From Chitinophaga niabensis (GTDB taxonomy: Bacteria > Bacteroidota > Bacteroidia > Chitinophagales > Chitinophagaceae): 64,000 nucleotides of DNA. The position numbers and the translations under genes were made by a program. The stretch is taken from NCBI RefSeq assembly GCF_900129465.1, contig NZ_FSRA01000002.1, positions 1,922,001 to 1,986,000 on the forward strand. The letters run 5' to 3'. Below, piece after piece: positions 44,001-54,012 of the stretch (positions are counted from its first letter, which is position 1; every line of letters starts with the position of its first letter). The notes under the pieces are model-generated. The model was not told where the DNA came from. It made no database searches and was given only the letters and a program-made list of their open reading frames with translations.

Positions 44001-46469
44001 TTACTCATGTTTTGTTTCCAGCACCTTTATTCCATAGGGTGGGATTTTTACAGGGGTGGTTGCGTCTTTTATCTGAATAGTTGTTTCCAGTTGCTCATCA
44101 TCATTATTCAACAGGATGAAGAATAATTTCTTTTGCTGCCGGTTAATGGCGCAGTAGTAATCAAGATATGGACTGGTGGTTTTAAGCAAACCATCTTCCA
44201 GTAAAAGTTCCGCCGTTACGCCATTTACTTTTCCGGGCGCAAAGCCGTAGGATTGATGGGGGCCTACTTTGGGTGTGATAAAACCTCTCGGGAATTTTAC
44301 CTGCCCGCCGGAACGCATTTCCGCTTCAGCCAGCAGGTAATCCGTGATCCATCCTATCTGCCACCAGGCATGATGCGGATAGGGGCCTGCGCCTTTATTC
44401 ATTACATCCCAGTAATAGGAAGCTACGCTGGTTTCTTTATCCACAAAAGCATCTCTGCCTAATGCAGCAGCACGGGCCATTTGCAGGAAAAGGGAGTCGC
44501 GGGTGATGGCGAACATCCTTACAAACATGCCGGCATGACTGGCTAAGAGTATAGGGCCACGATGATTCGCAGAACCTAATGTGCCGCCATGTTCAAAACT
44601 TAAACCTGCCTGGCTGATCTCCCAATCCTGGCGTTTCACGCCATTCACTATTTTTTCCTGTGTGGTAGGAATGGGATGCGTGTAAATAGAAGTCGTGTAT
44701 AAACGGGCGGTTTGAATAGCTGCCTGTAAGTATTGCTTTTCTTTTGTTACGTCGTAAAGTTCCAGCAAGGCCTGTGCGCTTTGGGCTGTGGCAAAATCGG
44801 GAACAAAACGGGTGTCGCCGCAAACGCCAAGAAAATGACCTTTTTCAACGGCATTCTTTATATACCAGTCAGCGCCTTTTTTTGCAGCATCGAGGTATTT
44901 TTTGTTGCGGAGTATTTTGTATGCTATGAGCAGGCCGTAGAAAGTAGGACGGAGGTCTTCCACTTCTTTGAACATCGGGGCCTGCGTAGCATGATCATAT
45001 GCTACCTGCCATTGCCCGTTGCTGTTCATCCATCCTAATAACTTGTCTGCTGCGAGTTGTAAAGTGTGTTTTAATGCGGTGTCCTTAGGCTGGAATAACA
45101 ATACATTCCCCGCGTCCATCAATATGTAGTAGGTAGTTCCGATGGGTTCTATATAAGGCCCCCATTCTTCTGTGAACCGTTTGCTTTTAGACAGGTAATA
45201 TTGTCCGGCGGCGGCGCCGTAGAAGAATCCTGCATTGAGGTCCTGTTGCTGTAGCTTGAAATTCCTTGCATAGGGGAGGCGGTCTTTTTTCAATGCGGGA
45301 TCATTGGTGATATTGGCCAGCATCCACATGGCGCCGTAATCGGAATTTTTCATGGCGTCTTTCTCAGAGCCGTATACGCCACCCAGGTAAGCTTGTGCGC
45401 CAATGGTGAGGCCTTTGTACCCTTCTGTTCTCCAAAGAGAGGTTTTGGCATCCACCAGGTATTTGTGCATGGACAGGATCCGGCTGGTGAGTGACTGGGA
45501 TGTTTTTTTCAGTGCAAGGAAATCAGCAAAACGATACACATCGTTTACGGCATGTTTATAAACGGTGTACCAGTCAGCATATTGAATAGTATATCTGAAG
45601 GAGAAAGAAACGGTATCGCCTTTTTGCATCAGGGAACCTTTCTCTCCCAATACGGGATGATAGGCGGTAGGCGTGAGCAGGGCTTTCCTGTTCATTAAAG
45701 AAAGTCCTAACTGCCAGGTGGATTGTGTTTTGGTATCTTTCTCCCAGGGATCCCTTCCTGTACCGGGATCGGGGATCACGGCGAGGGTGACATTATTCTT
45801 TGCAGAGATGAAGGGGGAGAGTGTAGCCGCTGTTCTTTCCCTTACGATCACTGGTTTATCCGGGATGCCCTGCATATAAACATTCGCTTTGATGAAGTCA
45901 TGTTCCAGTGCATTGCTTTGGAAGTACCCGGGAATGCCGGCCCAGGCCAGTTCTTTTTCCATGATAGTGGCTACGGTAGGCGTAGCCAGTGAAAAGTAAC
46001 CGGTTTGTTTGGCCGTTAGGGTGATCTTTACCCGTATGTCTGATGGGTATTGGGGATCTATATACCATGCGGCTGTGATGTCTGCCTGCCGGGAATGATT
46101 ATTGAAAACAATGCTGTTACCGGACCTTGCAGCATCTGAGGGATAGAAATGTACAGCCTGCCCTGCAGTGTTCATGGGTACAGGTTGTATCAATGCTTTC
46201 CAGAGGGGAATGATGTAATGGTATTGCTGTTCCGGGAAGCTGTTGTTGAATGTAGAATCCGGCAGCTTTTCCGTATACAGCAAAGTGTATTCACCACTCG
46301 GGGCTGGTAATGCTACCCAGGTGTTTTTATTTTTAACGGAGAGCTGGTTAATTTTCCAGCCCTCTGTATTTTTCGTCCATTGTAATTGCAGGGCATTACT
46401 TTTCAGGGACACCTGGGCCGAAGCGGAGGCTCCCATCAACATACCTGCAAAGAACAAACATCTCATCAT
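44001..46469 (-). CDS. Secreted protein C of the triple-paralogue set
   Basis: 822 residues from the ATG at 46469, which overlaps the symporter stop as ATGA; a longer frame to 46601 lies inside the symporter and is rejected. Signal peptide MMRCLFFAGMLMGASASAQ. The same architecture as A and B is visible: NDVYRFADFLALKK (about 315), helical toroid with LNAGFFYGAAAGQYYLS, SHAGMFVRMFAITRDS (about 645), AALGRDAFVDKE, the YPHHAWW motif (about 698), and GGQVKFPRGFITPK. It lacks the N-terminal CBM-like domain of B. An alpha/alpha-toroid glycan enzyme is the best guess, with no family match. Confidence 0.8.
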   Translation of the reverse strand: MMRCLFFAGMLMGASASAQVSLKSNALQLQWTKNTEGWKINQLSVKNKNTWVALPAPSGEYTLLYTEKLPDSTFNNSFPEQQYHYIIPLWKALIQPVPMNTAGQAVHFYPSDAARSGNSIVFNNHSRQADITAAWYIDPQYPSDIRVKITLTAKQTGYFSLATPTVATIMEKELAWAGIPGYFQSNALEHDFIKANVYMQGIPDKPVIVRERTAATLSPFISAKNNVTLAVIPDPGTGRDPWEKDTKTQSTWQLGLSLMNRKALLTPTAYHPVLGEKGSLMQKGDTVSFSFRYTIQYADWYTVYKHAVNDVYRFADFLALKKTSQSLTSRILSMHKYLVDAKTSLWRTEGYKGLTIGAQAYLGGVYGSEKDAMKNSDYGAMWMLANITNDPALKKDRLPYARNFKLQQQDLNAGFFYGAAAGQYYLSKSKRFTEEWGPYIEPIGTTYYILMDAGNVLLFQPKDTALKHTLQLAADKLLGWMNSNGQWQVAYDHATQAPMFKEVEDLRPTFYGLLIAYKILRNKKYLDAAKKGADWYIKNAVEKGHFLGVCGDTRFVPDFATAQSAQALLELYDVTKEKQYLQAAIQTARLYTTSIYTHPIPTTQEKIVNGVKRQDWEISQAGLSFEHGGTLGSANHRGPILLASHAGMFVRMFAITRDSLFLQMARAAALGRDAFVDKETSVASYYWDVMNKGAGPYPHHAWWQIGWITDYLLAEAEMRSGGQVKFPRGFITPKVGPHQSYGFAPGKVNGVTAELLLEDGLLKTTSPYLDYYCAINRQQKKLFFILLNNDDEQLETTIQIKDATTPVKIPPYGIKVLETKHE

Positions 46470-48151
46470 AATTTCACTTTTCCCGCTGCCCTTAAAGGGA
46501 TCAGGGAAGTTAAGAGTATAACAGTGGCAATACCGGCAACCAGCGATGCGCTTCCTGCAGAGAAGAAGCACAGGATATAGAGCAGTATTGCAATGAAACA
46601 AAGGGAGAAAGCAATCACTTTCAACCCGAACTTATTCTGCTTCCTTATTTCAAAAGCTTCTTCTGCACTTACTTCTACCGGCGCCGCTTTACGCTGCGCT
46701 TTCAAAGCTTTCAGATGAAGGTATTCTGCACTGGCGTTCTGACCTTTGTAGTAAGCATAGATCTCATACAGGGCCAGTATAAGGAATGGCAGGCCAACAC
46801 CCAGCAGCATTTCATTCGCGCGGCTTAGTTTATAATCTGCAAGGAAAGGCAGCATTATTTTAAATACCAGGTTGGCAGCCAGGCTGATACCGGTTACATA
46901 TAATGTTACCTTTCCGGTGAGGCGTTTGGAGAATAAAGCCCAAAGCGGCGGAGCCAGTAAAGGCCCGCCAGTAATGGCGCCAATGCTCAACGTAAATTCA
47001 ACGATCCCTCCGATGTAGGGAACTATCAAAGCCACCACGATCATACCCAATCCAAAGAACCAGGAGGAGATCCGGGCTACGCTCATCAGCTTTTTATCAG
47101 AAGCTTTCGGGTTGATGGAACCCTTGTAGATATCATTCGTAAATACGGCAGATACCACATTCAAAGCGGTATTAGCAGATGCGGAAGTAGAGAAATACAT
47201 TCCTGTTAAGATCAGCCCCATCAGCCCTGCGGGCAATACATGCTGGCAGATCATCAGGTAAGCATTCTCTGTATCCAGGCCCTGTAAACCGGGATTAATG
47301 GCTTTGTATACCATCGGGGGCAACATCCACAACACCGGGCTGATAATATAAAGACCGGCAAAAAGGTATGCCACTTTGGAAGCCGACTTTGGTGTATCCA
47401 CACTGGTGTAACGTTGCACAAAGGTCCAGTTACCACCGATATAGAAGATGTGGTATAAAGCAAATGCGAGGATAAATCCCCAGGTGTATTCGCCATTCAC
47501 TACATCAAAAAAGCCCTGAGGAGAGAATTTAATAAAATGTTCCACACCACCTGCTGCATCAAATGCTAAGGGAATGATAATGAGGATGGCGGCTGTGAGG
47601 ATCACAAACTGCAGGATGTCCGTTACCATCACTGCCCATAATCCACCAACAGCAGTATAGGCAATCATGAATAATCCCAATACCACTGTACTGGGCATCA
47701 GTGGAAATCCAAGGGATGAACTGACGAGCCTTGCAACAGAGTATAATACTGATCCTTTGATCAGCAGTGATACGATCATGAAAATGTAGATGTAACTTTT
47801 TTGTACCGCTTCTCCCAAACGTTCCCGGATAAATTCAGCGGCAGTGAGGTTGCCGGTGGCTTTCCATTTAGGGGCCAGGTATAAACCTGTTACCAATCCG
47901 CCGATACACATGGTCCATTGAATGGTGATGGCTACCCAGCCATATTTATAAGCAATGGAACCCCAGGCTACAAAAGTGCCGGCGGAGAAGAAGCTCATGA
48001 ATAAAGATAAACCCCCGATGAACCAGGGCACGGCTTCTCCTGCGGCAAAGAAAGATTTTAGATTGCGGCCGGTCCTCGAAAACGAGAAACCGACCAGCAT
48101 GATAAAGATGGAAAATACTACAATAACAGATGTATCAATCACTGCATTCAT
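46466..48151 (-). CDS. Sodium:solute symporter (SSS family)
   Basis: 561 residues with about 13-14 membrane helices. The start contains FSIFIMLVGFSFSRTGRN and FAAGEAVPWFIGGLSLFMSFFSAGTFV, and helix 5 region TAVGGLWAVMVTDILQF is the SSS signature. These symporters use a sodium gradient to import sugars, sialic acid, carboxylates or similar compounds. In this locus it would take the product released by proteins A-C into the cytosol. It is coupled at both ends: its start overlaps the DUF5017 stop by ATGA, and its stop overlaps the protein C start by ATGA. Confidence 0.92.
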   Translation of the reverse strand: MNAVIDTSVIVVFSIFIMLVGFSFSRTGRNLKSFFAAGEAVPWFIGGLSLFMSFFSAGTFVAWGSIAYKYGWVAITIQWTMCIGGLVTGLYLAPKWKATGNLTAAEFIRERLGEAVQKSYIYIFMIVSLLIKGSVLYSVARLVSSSLGFPLMPSTVVLGLFMIAYTAVGGLWAVMVTDILQFVILTAAILIIIPLAFDAAGGVEHFIKFSPQGFFDVVNGEYTWGFILAFALYHIFYIGGNWTFVQRYTSVDTPKSASKVAYLFAGLYIISPVLWMLPPMVYKAINPGLQGLDTENAYLMICQHVLPAGLMGLILTGMYFSTSASANTALNVVSAVFTNDIYKGSINPKASDKKLMSVARISSWFFGLGMIVVALIVPYIGGIVEFTLSIGAITGGPLLAPPLWALFSKRLTGKVTLYVTGISLAANLVFKIMLPFLADYKLSRANEMLLGVGLPFLILALYEIYAYYKGQNASAEYLHLKALKAQRKAAPVEVSAEEAFEIRKQNKFGLKVIAFSLCFIAILLYILCFFSAGSASLVAGIATVILLTSLIPLRAAGKVKL

Positions 48152-49038
48152 GGCGTAATAGTTAATGTCACTTCTCTCGTTGTCCTTTGTTCGCCATTAT
48201 AACGTACGGAGGATCCTTCAAATACAACTTTATAGGTGCCGGGTTGTGTAAATACATACCCATATTCTGGTAAAACCGTGCTGATGTTCTTCAGTGCTGT
48301 GCCTACATCCTGTTTAATATAGGTAGGATCAAATCCTTTGCTGATGGCCCAGTCTTCATTATCATCTGCAGTAGCGGTACTGCTTGGCATAAGCAATTGG
48401 GCAGCGGAGAGGCTCCATACAAAAGCGGTGTTTTTGAAATTCACCTGCTGCCAGCCTCCGGTGGACATTACAGCCATAGGTGTTACTGTTCCATCCGGCG
48501 CAATGTTATTGGCGCTGAAGGTACGGATCACCCATCTGTTCTGCCCTTGTGCTTTTTTGTAATCTGTATACCTGAATGCTACATAGATCAGCGAAGAGGG
48601 TTTTTGTGCATTAACATAAGGCTTCAGGCTGATAATGCCGGATGAAACGCTGTCTTTACCTGTAGAGAATGTTGCTTTGCTGCTAATGTCCGTCCAGGTG
48701 GCGGCTTTTACAGAAGGTGTATCTGCTTTGCCGTTGAAGTCGTTGGATACCAGCACTTGCAGGTTCTGATAGATGAGCCCAAACTGCACCAGGCTTTTAA
48801 ATTCTATCTGCAGATCATTGTCTGCACTATCCCGTTTCCGGAATTCGTATTTATGTCCCTGTTCGCCGGAATAGAACATCAGGTTATCAGGGTTTCCGCT
48901 GATCCTGAATTTCACAGAATCCCCTGCTTTATAGGTAAGCGAGGATGTGGATACTTCAAAGTTGGGTGCACTTACTTTTTCTTTTGCACAGGCGGCGAAG
49001 ACGCCAATTGAGATAAGGCTATATATGATCTTACGCAT
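48148..49038 (-). CDS. DUF5017-type lipoprotein
   Basis: 296 residues with a lipobox (AAC, Cys17). A domain resembling DUF5017 follows: VSTSSLTYKAGDSVKFRISG, GPD-like beta strands around MFYSGEQGHKYEFR, and a C-terminal segment EYGYVFTQPGTYKVVFEG. Proteins of this family are found in SusC/SusD loci and are probably surface glycan-binding lipoproteins (SGBP-like). It starts 4 bp after susD and overlaps the symporter gene by ATGA. No catalytic residues are recognised. Confidence 0.8.
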   Translation of the reverse strand: MRKIIYSLISIGVFAACAKEKVSAPNFEVSTSSLTYKAGDSVKFRISGNPDNLMFYSGEQGHKYEFRKRDSADNDLQIEFKSLVQFGLIYQNLQVLVSNDFNGKADTPSVKAATWTDISSKATFSTGKDSVSSGIISLKPYVNAQKPSSLIYVAFRYTDYKKAQGQNRWVIRTFSANNIAPDGTVTPMAVMSTGGWQQVNFKNTAFVWSLSAAQLLMPSSTATADDNEDWAISKGFDPTYIKQDVGTALKNISTVLPEYGYVFTQPGTYKVVFEGSSVRYNGEQRTTREVTLTITP

Positions 49039-49042
49039 GTTG

Positions 49043-50620
49043 TTACCAGTTTGGATTTTGAGTGACCAGGTGATTAACGGTGATCTCTGTGTTGGGAATA
49101 GGGAATACTAAGTTCCTGGCAGTAATGTTCTTGGCTGCGTTAGCGCCGTATCTGAATCCTGAGGGTGCGTTGGTGGAGATATCCACCGCCAGTGATTGCA
49201 TTTTTGAAAGATAAAGTCCCCAGCGGATCAGGTCGTGTTTGCGTAAACCTTCAAACGCTAATTCCCTGGCACGTTCGTCCTGCAGGTATGTAAGGAAATC
49301 TGCCTTATCTAAGCCGGCTGGCGCGTCCACTGTGGCATCAGGGGTGTTGATGGGTTTGCCATAACCTCTCCGGCGTACTTTGTTGACAGCATCGTAAGCT
49401 GCTGCCGTGGGGGCTCCACTCACCTGCGTTTCTGCTTCTGCTTTCATCAGCAACACATCTGAATAACGGATCACCGGGAAATTGGTAGAGTTGTAGTTCC
49501 TGTTCTTTGGTGTTACTGTTTCATATTCCCTGCGCCATTTACCAACGGTGCGGTCATAGATCTGTACAGCCGTGTAAGGCGTTTTAGTAGTAACACCTGT
49601 AGTAGTGTTCGTTACATATTTATAGGGAGCTATTGCCCAATCCCTTCTGAGGTCAGTAGCTGCATAGAGATTGAACATGCGGGCAGTTATCTTCAAAGGC
49701 CCGGTGGAATACCCTATTTTATCATCTGTACATTCTACACCATTTTCTATACCTACGGCTCCGGCCAGTTGTGTATTGCCCAACTGGTTCCCATACATGC
49801 CTATTTCCCAGATGCACTCCTGCAGGTCATATTTGTTTTCAGAGTGATTGATGAAGATGCGGCTGTAATCAGGATTGAGATTATGTTTGCCTGAATTGAT
49901 CACTTTGTCTGCATAGATCAGGGCATCGTTATATCTGGCCACATCTTTCAAAGGTTCGCCCGCCATGGTGAGGTACACTCTTGCCAGTACAGCTTCTACC
50001 GCAGTTTTAGTTACTCTTTCATTGTAGTTGTAACTGCTGATATCGCTTACCAGGGTGTCTGCCCCTTTCATGTCATTCACGATGGAAGCATACACATCTG
50101 CTACAGAAGCACGGGGGAGATATTTTTCCAGCGGGTTATTGGTAGATTTCAGTTTTAAGGGAACACCTCCAAAGTTATCTACGAGTACGAAGTAGAAATA
50201 AGCCCGGAGGAACAATGCTTCTCCTTTAATGGCTTTCCTTCTTGTTTCATCCATCTTTGGCTTGTCTACATTCTCCAGTAAGATGTTGGCCCTGTCAATA
50301 CCCTGGTAGGCTACTTCCCAGAGTTTACCCACATCCAGCTGACCTGCATCAAAGTCCATTACTTTGAGGTTGGTGATGGTAATGTTCTTATAGAAGAATT
50401 CATCGCTGATGGAAAGGAAGCTAAACAGACCGCGGGAATACATTCGCCCGAAATTGTCTACCAACCTGTTGTATACACCATTCAGGGCCCTGTCCAGGTC
50501 TGCTTCTGTGTTATAATAATTATCCGGTGTTACAAAGTCTTCCGGTTTTGTTTCGAGGAACTTGTTACAGGCACTCAGCATGGAACCGGCCAGTACAAAT
50601 AATATGAGGATGCGTTTCAT
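49043..50620 (-). CDS. SusD/RagB-family nutrient-binding lipoprotein
   Basis: 525 residues from the ATG at 50620 (MKRILILFVLAGSMLSACNK), lipobox SAC at Cys18; four upstream residues from an earlier ATG would not improve the signal. SusD landmarks: FLETKPEDFVTPDNYYNTEA, GEALFLRAYFYFVLVDNFGG, and the C-terminal YSDVLLMKAEAE, RARELAFEGLRKHDLIRWG and ARNLVFPIP. It follows its SusC partner by 18 bp. It captures the ligand for the barrel; the ligand is presumably that degraded by proteins A-C. Confidence 0.94.
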   Translation of the reverse strand: MKRILILFVLAGSMLSACNKFLETKPEDFVTPDNYYNTEADLDRALNGVYNRLVDNFGRMYSRGLFSFLSISDEFFYKNITITNLKVMDFDAGQLDVGKLWEVAYQGIDRANILLENVDKPKMDETRRKAIKGEALFLRAYFYFVLVDNFGGVPLKLKSTNNPLEKYLPRASVADVYASIVNDMKGADTLVSDISSYNYNERVTKTAVEAVLARVYLTMAGEPLKDVARYNDALIYADKVINSGKHNLNPDYSRIFINHSENKYDLQECIWEIGMYGNQLGNTQLAGAVGIENGVECTDDKIGYSTGPLKITARMFNLYAATDLRRDWAIAPYKYVTNTTTGVTTKTPYTAVQIYDRTVGKWRREYETVTPKNRNYNSTNFPVIRYSDVLLMKAEAETQVSGAPTAAAYDAVNKVRRRGYGKPINTPDATVDAPAGLDKADFLTYLQDERARELAFEGLRKHDLIRWGLYLSKMQSLAVDISTNAPSGFRYGANAAKNITARNLVFPIPNTEITVNHLVTQNPNW

Positions 50621-50638
50621 AATAAACAGCATTTAAAA

Positions 50639-53600
50639 TTAAAAAGTGAGATCAAGACCGAACGTAATGGTTCTGGTGTTTGGATAAGCGGACCAGTCGA
50701 AACCCGGTGTTAAAGCACTGGGCCTTACAGATACTTCCGGATCGGGACCGGAATAGTTCGTCCAGGTAAGCAGGTTCTGCGCGGATGCATACAACCGGAG
50801 GGCTTTAATATGTGCCCTTGATACCAGTTTAGATGGCATGTTATAACCCAACGCTACTGTTTTTAAACGCAGGTAAGAACCATCTTCAATCGTACGGGAA
50901 GAATATACCAACGGACCCTGTCCGCCTATTTTATACAGCTCGTTCGTTTGGTTCTCCGGTGTCCAGCGTTTTTCTACGGATTTGAACATGTTCAAATAAG
51001 ACCTTACCACATCGCCACCTTCAAACTCAATGCGGTTCGCATTTAAGATATCGTTGCCATAACTCCACTGGAAGAATACGTTCAGATCGAAGGCGCCATA
51101 GGTGAAGTTGTTGGAGAAACCGCCTGTATGGATCGGGTTAGGATTACCAATGATGGTGAGGTCACTGTTATCTACCTGTCCGTCCTGGTTGATATCCTTG
51201 AACTTGATGTAGCCGGGTTGAACAGTTGTTCTGGGCTGTCCGTTATTAGGTACCCTGTCTTTCAATACATAGGTGCCATTCGCCTGCTGGTTAAAATCAC
51301 TGTACTGGTACACACCATCAAACAGGAAGCCATAGAACAGTGCAATAGGGTGTCCCGGAATAGCGATGTAAGGGTACGCGTTGTTGAAGTTACCCCAGGT
51401 GATCCTGCTGGCTAAGCTGGGTTCACCTTCATTCAGCTGCAATACTTTATTGCGGTTGAATGAGATGTTGAAGTTGGTGGACCAGCTGAATTTCTTGTTT
51501 TGAACATTGATGGTGTTGAGGGTGAATTCAACCCCTTCATTAGATACCCTGCCCACATTGCGGTAACCATTGGCATAACCTGTAGTGGGAGCGAGGGTGG
51601 CTAAGAGTAAGAGATCGCGGGTGTTCTTTTTATAATAATCAGTAGAGAGGGTGATGCGGTTGTTTAAGAAACCGAGGTCCAATCCAATATCCGTTTGTTC
51701 AGTGGTTTCCCATTTCAGGTCTTTATTACCCAGGTTATTGGGGATAATGCCCTGTACCGGGGAATCCCCGAATGAATAGCCAGAATAGGGATAAAGTTGC
51801 TGGGAAGATAAATAGGCAAAGTCAGTTACCCTGTTATTACCGGTTAAACCATAACCGATACGTAGTTTGGCATCAGAGAGCACTGCAATGTTCTTCATGA
51901 ATGATTCGTCTATGATCCGCCATGCAAAAGCACCGGAGGGGAAATAGGCCCACCTGTTCTCAGCTGAGAATTTGGAGGAACCATCCGCACGGAAACTTAC
52001 AGTGAACAGGTAACGGGATTTATAATCATAATTAATACGGCCAAGGAAAGACATCAGCGCATTAGAGGATTTCTCTGTTGGTGATGTACTCATAATTCCT
52101 TCATCCAGTCCGCTCATACCCAGTGATTCATTAGGTACCATGTTGGAAGTGAAACCGTAATTATAATAGTTCACCTTTTGCATGGTGATACCGCCGAGGA
52201 TATTCAGGTTATGTTGTTTGTTGAACCTGCGTGAGTAAGTAAGTGTGTTCTCATTCAGCAGGTTGGTCATTTCTTCATTTCTAACAGAACCGTTCACACC
52301 GAGCGTGCTGCTCTTTGGATTACCGAGGCGGGTATTAGAGTTATTGAACACTTCTCTCCTGATGGCGCTTTTGATCAACCCACCGGAGATCTTTAACAGG
52401 AAGTATTTTGCCGGTTTGATCTCAATATCCGCATTGGAAGAAAAGGTATTATTGAAAACGGGATTGTATTCGTTCTTCGTAGATATGATGGGGTTGATGC
52501 GGTATTCTGCGAGAGGATCCACATTCGGATCAAAAGGCAGGTCCAGCAAATTTTCATCATTGGTAGAATCCCCGGTAACAGGCCTGTATCCCCATACACT
52601 GTACATCAAACTGGTAGTAGGGCCGGAAGGAGAACCGGTGGTGCTGGTGGAATTAGAGATGGTACCATTTGTTTTAGTGGAGGAATAGTTCACATTTAAC
52701 CTGGCCCTCACTTTGTCTGATACGATCTGGTCCAATGATATCCTTCCCTGGTAACGTTTAAAGGCGCTGTTGATAATGATACCGTCCTGCCCGAGGACGT
52801 TTCCGGAAAAGGAATATTTCGTTTTATCCGTACCACCTCTTACAGACAGGCTGTGGTTTTGCATAAAAGCATCACGAAAAACCTGGTCCTGCCAGTCTAT
52901 GCCTTTTATGTTCTTGTAGTCTTCCAGTTTCCTGCCATTAGAGAGGTAAACAGGTGTATAAAGACCGGGATTCTGCTCAATGGAATATTTCACAAATTCA
53001 TACGGGCTCAGCATTTCCTGTTTTTTCAGGTTTTGCGATACGCCCATCCAGGTTTGGTATTTCACAACAGGTGCGCCGATCTTTCCTTTTTTGGTGGTGA
53101 TCAGGATAACGCCGTTTGCGCCTCTTGCACCATAGATGGCAGTTGCGGATGCATCTTTCAGCACCTGCATGGATTCAATCTCTTCCGGGTTGATCACATT
53201 GTTTACGGGATTCTCTATCGGAAAACCATCTATTACAAAGAGGGGAGAGTTACTCTGCGTTACAGAATTATTCCCGCGGATCACTATCTGCAGTGGAGAT
53301 CCGGGTTGTCCGTCGAAAGAAGAAACCTGTACACCAGCAACGCGACCAGCAAGGGCTTGTTCAAATGAAGGCACCGGTGCTTTTTCCAGGTCGCTCATTT
53401 TTACATCTCCCACAGAACCGGTGAGGTCTTTTCTTTTTACGGTACCATAACCGATCACCACCACATCGTTAAGCCCTTTGATGGAAGTTTCCATTTTGGT
53501 GTTGTAAACGGATGCAGCGGCAGAGATCTTTACTTCTTTGGTTGTAAAACCTACATAAGAAAATACAAGGATGGCGCCGGTGGAATTCTCCACCCTGATG

Positions 53601-53794
53601 TTATAAACGCCTTCCGCATTGGTGAGCGCTTTGGCGGTAGCACCTTTTACCAAAACGGTTACACCTTCCAGGGGCAGCCCTTCGGTGTCAGTTATTTTAC
53701 CTGTGATCAGTTTTGTTGCTGCGGGCGTTTGGGCCGTGGCGCCCATTGCCAATAGTAAAAAGCAAAGCAACAGTTTCAAACGTGTAATATTCAT
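50639..53794 (-). CDS. SusC/RagA TonB-dependent transporter
   Basis: 1051 residues: signal peptide (to about 21, GATAQ), carboxypeptidase-D-regulatory-like domain (about 28-105, ITGKITDTEGLPLEGVTVLV), the VVIGYGTVKRKDLTGSV TonB-box region, a plug with LKDASATAIYGARGANGVIL, and a beta barrel ending GLDLTF. It lacks an STN domain, so regulation by FecI/FecR is not expected. It is the first gene of the minus-strand locus and diverges from the lacI-type gene 280 bp away, with a likely promoter at 53885-53917. Confidence 0.95.
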   Translation of the reverse strand: MNITRLKLLLCFLLLAMGATAQTPAATKLITGKITDTEGLPLEGVTVLVKGATAKALTNAEGVYNIRVENSTGAILVFSYVGFTTKEVKISAAASVYNTKMETSIKGLNDVVVIGYGTVKRKDLTGSVGDVKMSDLEKAPVPSFEQALAGRVAGVQVSSFDGQPGSPLQIVIRGNNSVTQSNSPLFVIDGFPIENPVNNVINPEEIESMQVLKDASATAIYGARGANGVILITTKKGKIGAPVVKYQTWMGVSQNLKKQEMLSPYEFVKYSIEQNPGLYTPVYLSNGRKLEDYKNIKGIDWQDQVFRDAFMQNHSLSVRGGTDKTKYSFSGNVLGQDGIIINSAFKRYQGRISLDQIVSDKVRARLNVNYSSTKTNGTISNSTSTTGSPSGPTTSLMYSVWGYRPVTGDSTNDENLLDLPFDPNVDPLAEYRINPIISTKNEYNPVFNNTFSSNADIEIKPAKYFLLKISGGLIKSAIRREVFNNSNTRLGNPKSSTLGVNGSVRNEEMTNLLNENTLTYSRRFNKQHNLNILGGITMQKVNYYNYGFTSNMVPNESLGMSGLDEGIMSTSPTEKSSNALMSFLGRINYDYKSRYLFTVSFRADGSSKFSAENRWAYFPSGAFAWRIIDESFMKNIAVLSDAKLRIGYGLTGNNRVTDFAYLSSQQLYPYSGYSFGDSPVQGIIPNNLGNKDLKWETTEQTDIGLDLGFLNNRITLSTDYYKKNTRDLLLLATLAPTTGYANGYRNVGRVSNEGVEFTLNTINVQNKKFSWSTNFNISFNRNKVLQLNEGEPSLASRITWGNFNNAYPYIAIPGHPIALFYGFLFDGVYQYSDFNQQANGTYVLKDRVPNNGQPRTTVQPGYIKFKDINQDGQVDNSDLTIIGNPNPIHTGGFSNNFTYGAFDLNVFFQWSYGNDILNANRIEFEGGDVVRSYLNMFKSVEKRWTPENQTNELYKIGGQGPLVYSSRTIEDGSYLRLKTVALGYNMPSKLVSRAHIKALRLYASAQNLLTWTNYSGPDPEVSVRPSALTPGFDWSAYPNTRTITFGLDLTF

Positions 53795-53884
53795 ACAACC
53801 AACGTGTTTAAAGATTTTGATAAATCAAGTAGTAAAGGGACAGAGAGGGATGGGGGAGAAACGACGAATGAGCATGGTTGGGTA

Positions 53885-53917
53885 CAAAAATAGACGGAAT
53901 AGGCAAAGGAAAGCCAA
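53885..53917 (-). promoter_or_regulatory. Candidate promoter of the SusC/SusD locus
   Basis: On the minus strand TATTTTTG (53892-53885) matches the Bacteroidota -7 consensus TAnnTTTG exactly. TTGG (53917-53914), 21 bp upstream, is three of four to the -33 TTTG. It predicts transcription starting about 80 nt before the SusC ATG. The -33 match is imperfect. Confidence 0.4.
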
Positions 53918-54012
53918 TTGTGAGCAACAGCTTTTTCATACGTGCGAATTTGTTGTTTCCAAAGATTATAAAAACAGGTATCCAAGGCGCATGAAAACAA
54001 CTATTTCTTGAT

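Noticed and set aside
46470-46601. N-terminal extension of protein C (44 residues)
   Set aside because: It lies inside the symporter gene, has no signal character, and the ATG at 46469 gives a perfect signal peptide and an ATGA overlap.
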